NCBI GenBank assembly: GCA_016287755.1
Contig: JAEEWT010000015.1
Location: forward strand, 22,612-86,611
Source of the DNA: Prevotella sp.
GTDB taxonomy: Bacteria > Bacteroidota > Bacteroidia > Bacteroidales > Bacteroidaceae
DNA length: 64,000 bases
Reading direction: 5' to 3'
Both the position numbers and the translations under genes were made by a program. Position 1 is the first letter of the stretch; the number at the start of each line of letters is the position of its first letter. Positions 62,575-64,000 of the stretch are shown piece after piece. The notes beneath the pieces are model-generated. The model was not told the origin of the DNA. It searched no databases and saw nothing but the letters and a program-made list of their open reading frames with translations.

Positions 62575-63201
62575 TTATCCGTTCATTGAAACTCGCTGAA
62601 TGACGCGATTGCCTCTTTCGCGCAAGGTTCTTGCCTGTTCTGCAAATTGTATTTGCGGATCCTCGTAAGGAATCACATCACTTTCTTCGACAGGTCGAAG
62701 TGCTGGAGCCTCTTGATCTTCTTTTGCGATTCTCCTTGAAACACTCGCTTTATGCTTTTTCTTACGGGTCTGCTGCGGATTAACAGCGGATTGGCCTGTG
62801 TCCTCCTCCTTTGGCTCAGTTGCTTTAACCTCCACAGCCTTTATCTCAGTTTCTTCCACTTGGATGTCGGAATTTGACTCGCATTCAACCTTCGCAATTT
62901 GAGGTTGGCTGACGGTTTCTTCCCTCGGTGGCCCGATGAAGACGATAAGCAAAGCTGCAACACAGGCTGCAGCCACCCAAGGCCAAAGCCTCACAATACG
63001 TGGTTTGGTTTTGCGCTCTGCCATCATCTGGTCGAAAAGTGCCTCGTCAACGGTCAACTCGCCAAGCATCCCGGCAATAACCTTCCAGTCATCAGGAACA
63101 TCCTCACGGGCAACCTCACGGGCAAGCAATTTCTCCTCCTCGGCAGTCGTCTCACCGTTGAGATACTTCTTAATCAATATTTCCGTTTCGTTATACGTCA
63201 T
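62575..63201 (-). CDS. Putative anti-sigma factor, single-pass membrane protein
   Basis: 208 aa. The N-terminal ~65 residues (ETEILIKKYLNGETTAEEEK) resemble the helical zinc-less anti-sigma domains of Bacteroidota. A membrane segment lies near 72-90 (LWPWVAAACVAALLIVFIG). The periplasmic part is rich in Glu/Lys/Pro and has no recognised domain. It overlaps the sigma gene by 4 nt (ATGA), the usual layout of an ECF sigma/anti-sigma pair. Not a full FecR, which would be longer. Confidence 0.7.
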   Translation of the reverse strand: MTYNETEILIKKYLNGETTAEEEKLLAREVAREDVPDDWKVIAGMLGELTVDEALFDQMMAERKTKPRIVRLWPWVAAACVAALLIVFIGPPREETVSQPQIAKVECESNSDIQVEETEIKAVEVKATEPKEEDTGQSAVNPQQTRKKKHKASVSRRIAKEDQEAPALRPVEESDVIPYEDPQIQFAEQARTLRERGNRVIQRVSMNG

Positions 63202-63746
63202 GTCCTTAACCTTTCCTTAATCTCTGCAAATACTTTCTTTCTCGCGGCAGAAACGATGCTCTTTATCGAAGGCTTCGCTATATTGGTCTGCTTCACAATG
63301 TCATCAAGTTCAAGACCTTCTATCTGCCTCATTTCAAACAGGCGTCGCTCACTCGGCTTCAGATGTTTCACGGCCTCATTGACGGCCTCATAAAGTTCCT
63401 TGGCCTCCAGATGCTCGTGGGGCGAAGCGCCTGTATCACAGCCTGGCGGAGCAACATCCCCATGCATCTTGCCTGAGACCGCCCGACCTTTGGACGCTTG
63501 CAAGGCAAGAATGGGGCTGGACTTTCGCTTCCTCACCATGTCCATGCAACAATGCTTAGCCACCCTAATGGCAAGAGCATCATGACGGACGCCAGACTCC
63601 ATCCTGTCAATGAACCTAAGAAGAGCCACCAACCCCTCCTGTGCAACATCCTCGGCATCATCGTCATTACCGAAGAAACTGCGTCCAACCGAGAGCATCA
63701 ACTCACGGAGCGCAGGGGCAATATGTTCAAACTCTTCTTGCGTCAT
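63198..63746 (-). CDS. ECF-type RNA polymerase sigma factor
   Basis: 182 aa. Region 2 covers ~10-80 (FFGNDDDAEDVAQEGLVALL, HDALAIRVAKHCCMDMVRKR) and region 4 covers ~125-180 (HLKPSERRLFEMRQIEGLEL, DIVKQTNIAKPSIKSIVSAA). The linker between them is long (about 40 residues, Gly/Ala/Pro-rich, with a Cys). It would direct transcription of an envelope or stress regulon, held by the membrane anti-sigma encoded next. No -7 promoter of the usual type was found upstream, so it may use its own sigma. Confidence 0.88.
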   Translation of the reverse strand: MTQEEFEHIAPALRELMLSVGRSFFGNDDDAEDVAQEGLVALLRFIDRMESGVRHDALAIRVAKHCCMDMVRKRKSSPILALQASKGRAVSGKMHGDVAPPGCDTGASPHEHLEAKELYEAVNEAVKHLKPSERRLFEMRQIEGLELDDIVKQTNIAKPSIKSIVSAARKKVFAEIKERLRT

Positions 63747-63845
63747 CTGCTATATAAGCGAATGTCAACGTGAAAAGTTAAGTTGAAAAATGAAATTGTC
63801 TTTGTTTCTGTGTCAGAAAACCTTAATCGCTCTTAGTTGTTTCTT

Positions 63846-64000
63846 TCAAAATCCCGGTTCTGCCTCGCCACGAAGGAAGGTAATCCATCCATCCTTGTCT
63901 TTGAAGTAAAATCCTTCGAATCGAAGCGTCCTTTCGTCGGCGTAGTCGAAGGTGGCGATATTGGAATAGGCCATGTGTCCGCTATTTGCACCCTCATAGT
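63846..64000 (-). CDS. Unknown protein, C-terminal 50 residues (5' end outside window)
   Basis: A minus-strand frame open from the window edge to TGA at 63846-63848. The visible residues (for example HMAYSNIATFDYADERTLRF and FKDKDGWITFL) have coding-like composition with alternating hydrophobic and aromatic residues typical of secreted beta proteins. A competing frame over the same stretch reads poorly. No domain recognised. It lies 99 nt upstream of the sigma factor gene on the same strand. Confidence 0.55.
   Translation of the reverse strand, partial: YEGANSGHMAYSNIATFDYADERTLRFEGFYFKDKDGWITFLRGEAEPGF

Overview
The window looks like chromosomal DNA of a Bacteroidales bacterium, most likely Prevotella or one of the genera split from it. 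The evidence is a large set of TAnnTTTG (-7) promoters typical of Bacteroidota, a single fused SecD-SecF gene, type IX secretion genes (porU, porV), a SusC/SusD polysaccharide utilization locus, DUF6080-like membrane proteins and A-rich rather than Shine-Dalgarno leaders. I see no phage, insertion sequence, CRISPR array or rRNA operon. All identifications come from reading motifs; no database search was run.

Layout. 1-11.6 kb is mostly housekeeping: the end of tyrS, tRNA-Gln, HU, a rhomboid protease, a membrane phosphatase/nuclease, secDF, a lipoprotein regulator, a TonB protein, enolase and a two-domain Rid-like protein. 11.7-13.6 kb holds a secreted two-esterase enzyme. 13.7-27.2 kb is a complete fructan utilization locus: membrane sensor/AraC regulator, SusC, SusD, surface glycan-binding protein, two GH32 enzymes, sugar permease and fructokinase. 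Its gene order resembles the Bacteroides thetaiotaomicron levan locus as I remember it. 27.4-31.5 kb is accessory: a serpin lipoprotein, about 600 bp of structured non-coding DNA, a Cys-rich membrane protein overlapping a radical SAM gene, and a DUF4377-like lipoprotein. tRNA-Leu, manC-like, HIT and greA follow.

34.2-44.0 kb is a surface glycan region: a plus-strand operon (HAD phosphatase, GtrA, two DUF6080-like proteins) converges on a tightly overlapping minus-strand operon (nucleotidyltransferase-PLP enzyme fusion, opine-type dehydrogenase, LicD, flippase, glycosyltransferase). I read the second operon as a possible pathway that builds and attaches a phosphodiester-linked, N-carboxyalkylated amine to a surface glycan. 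44.2-47.3 kb is the L13-S9-S2-EF-Ts block with a structured leader. 47.4-54.0 kb carries an XRE regulator and a FAH-porU-porV-ispF operon behind near-identical promoters. 54.1-54.3 kb is a free-standing short transcription unit with a 15-codon ORF. 54.4-56.4 kb holds two glycosyltransferases, then an M23 peptidase, a DJ-1/ispD/recG operon, and a sigma/anti-sigma/secreted-protein operon.

The least expected pattern is repetitive DNA. Tandem arrays with 7- or 8-nt periods and small palindromic elements lie between genes and also sit in frame inside ispD, the nucleotidyltransferase fusion, and probably licD and a GH32 gene. IspD alone carries three kinds.
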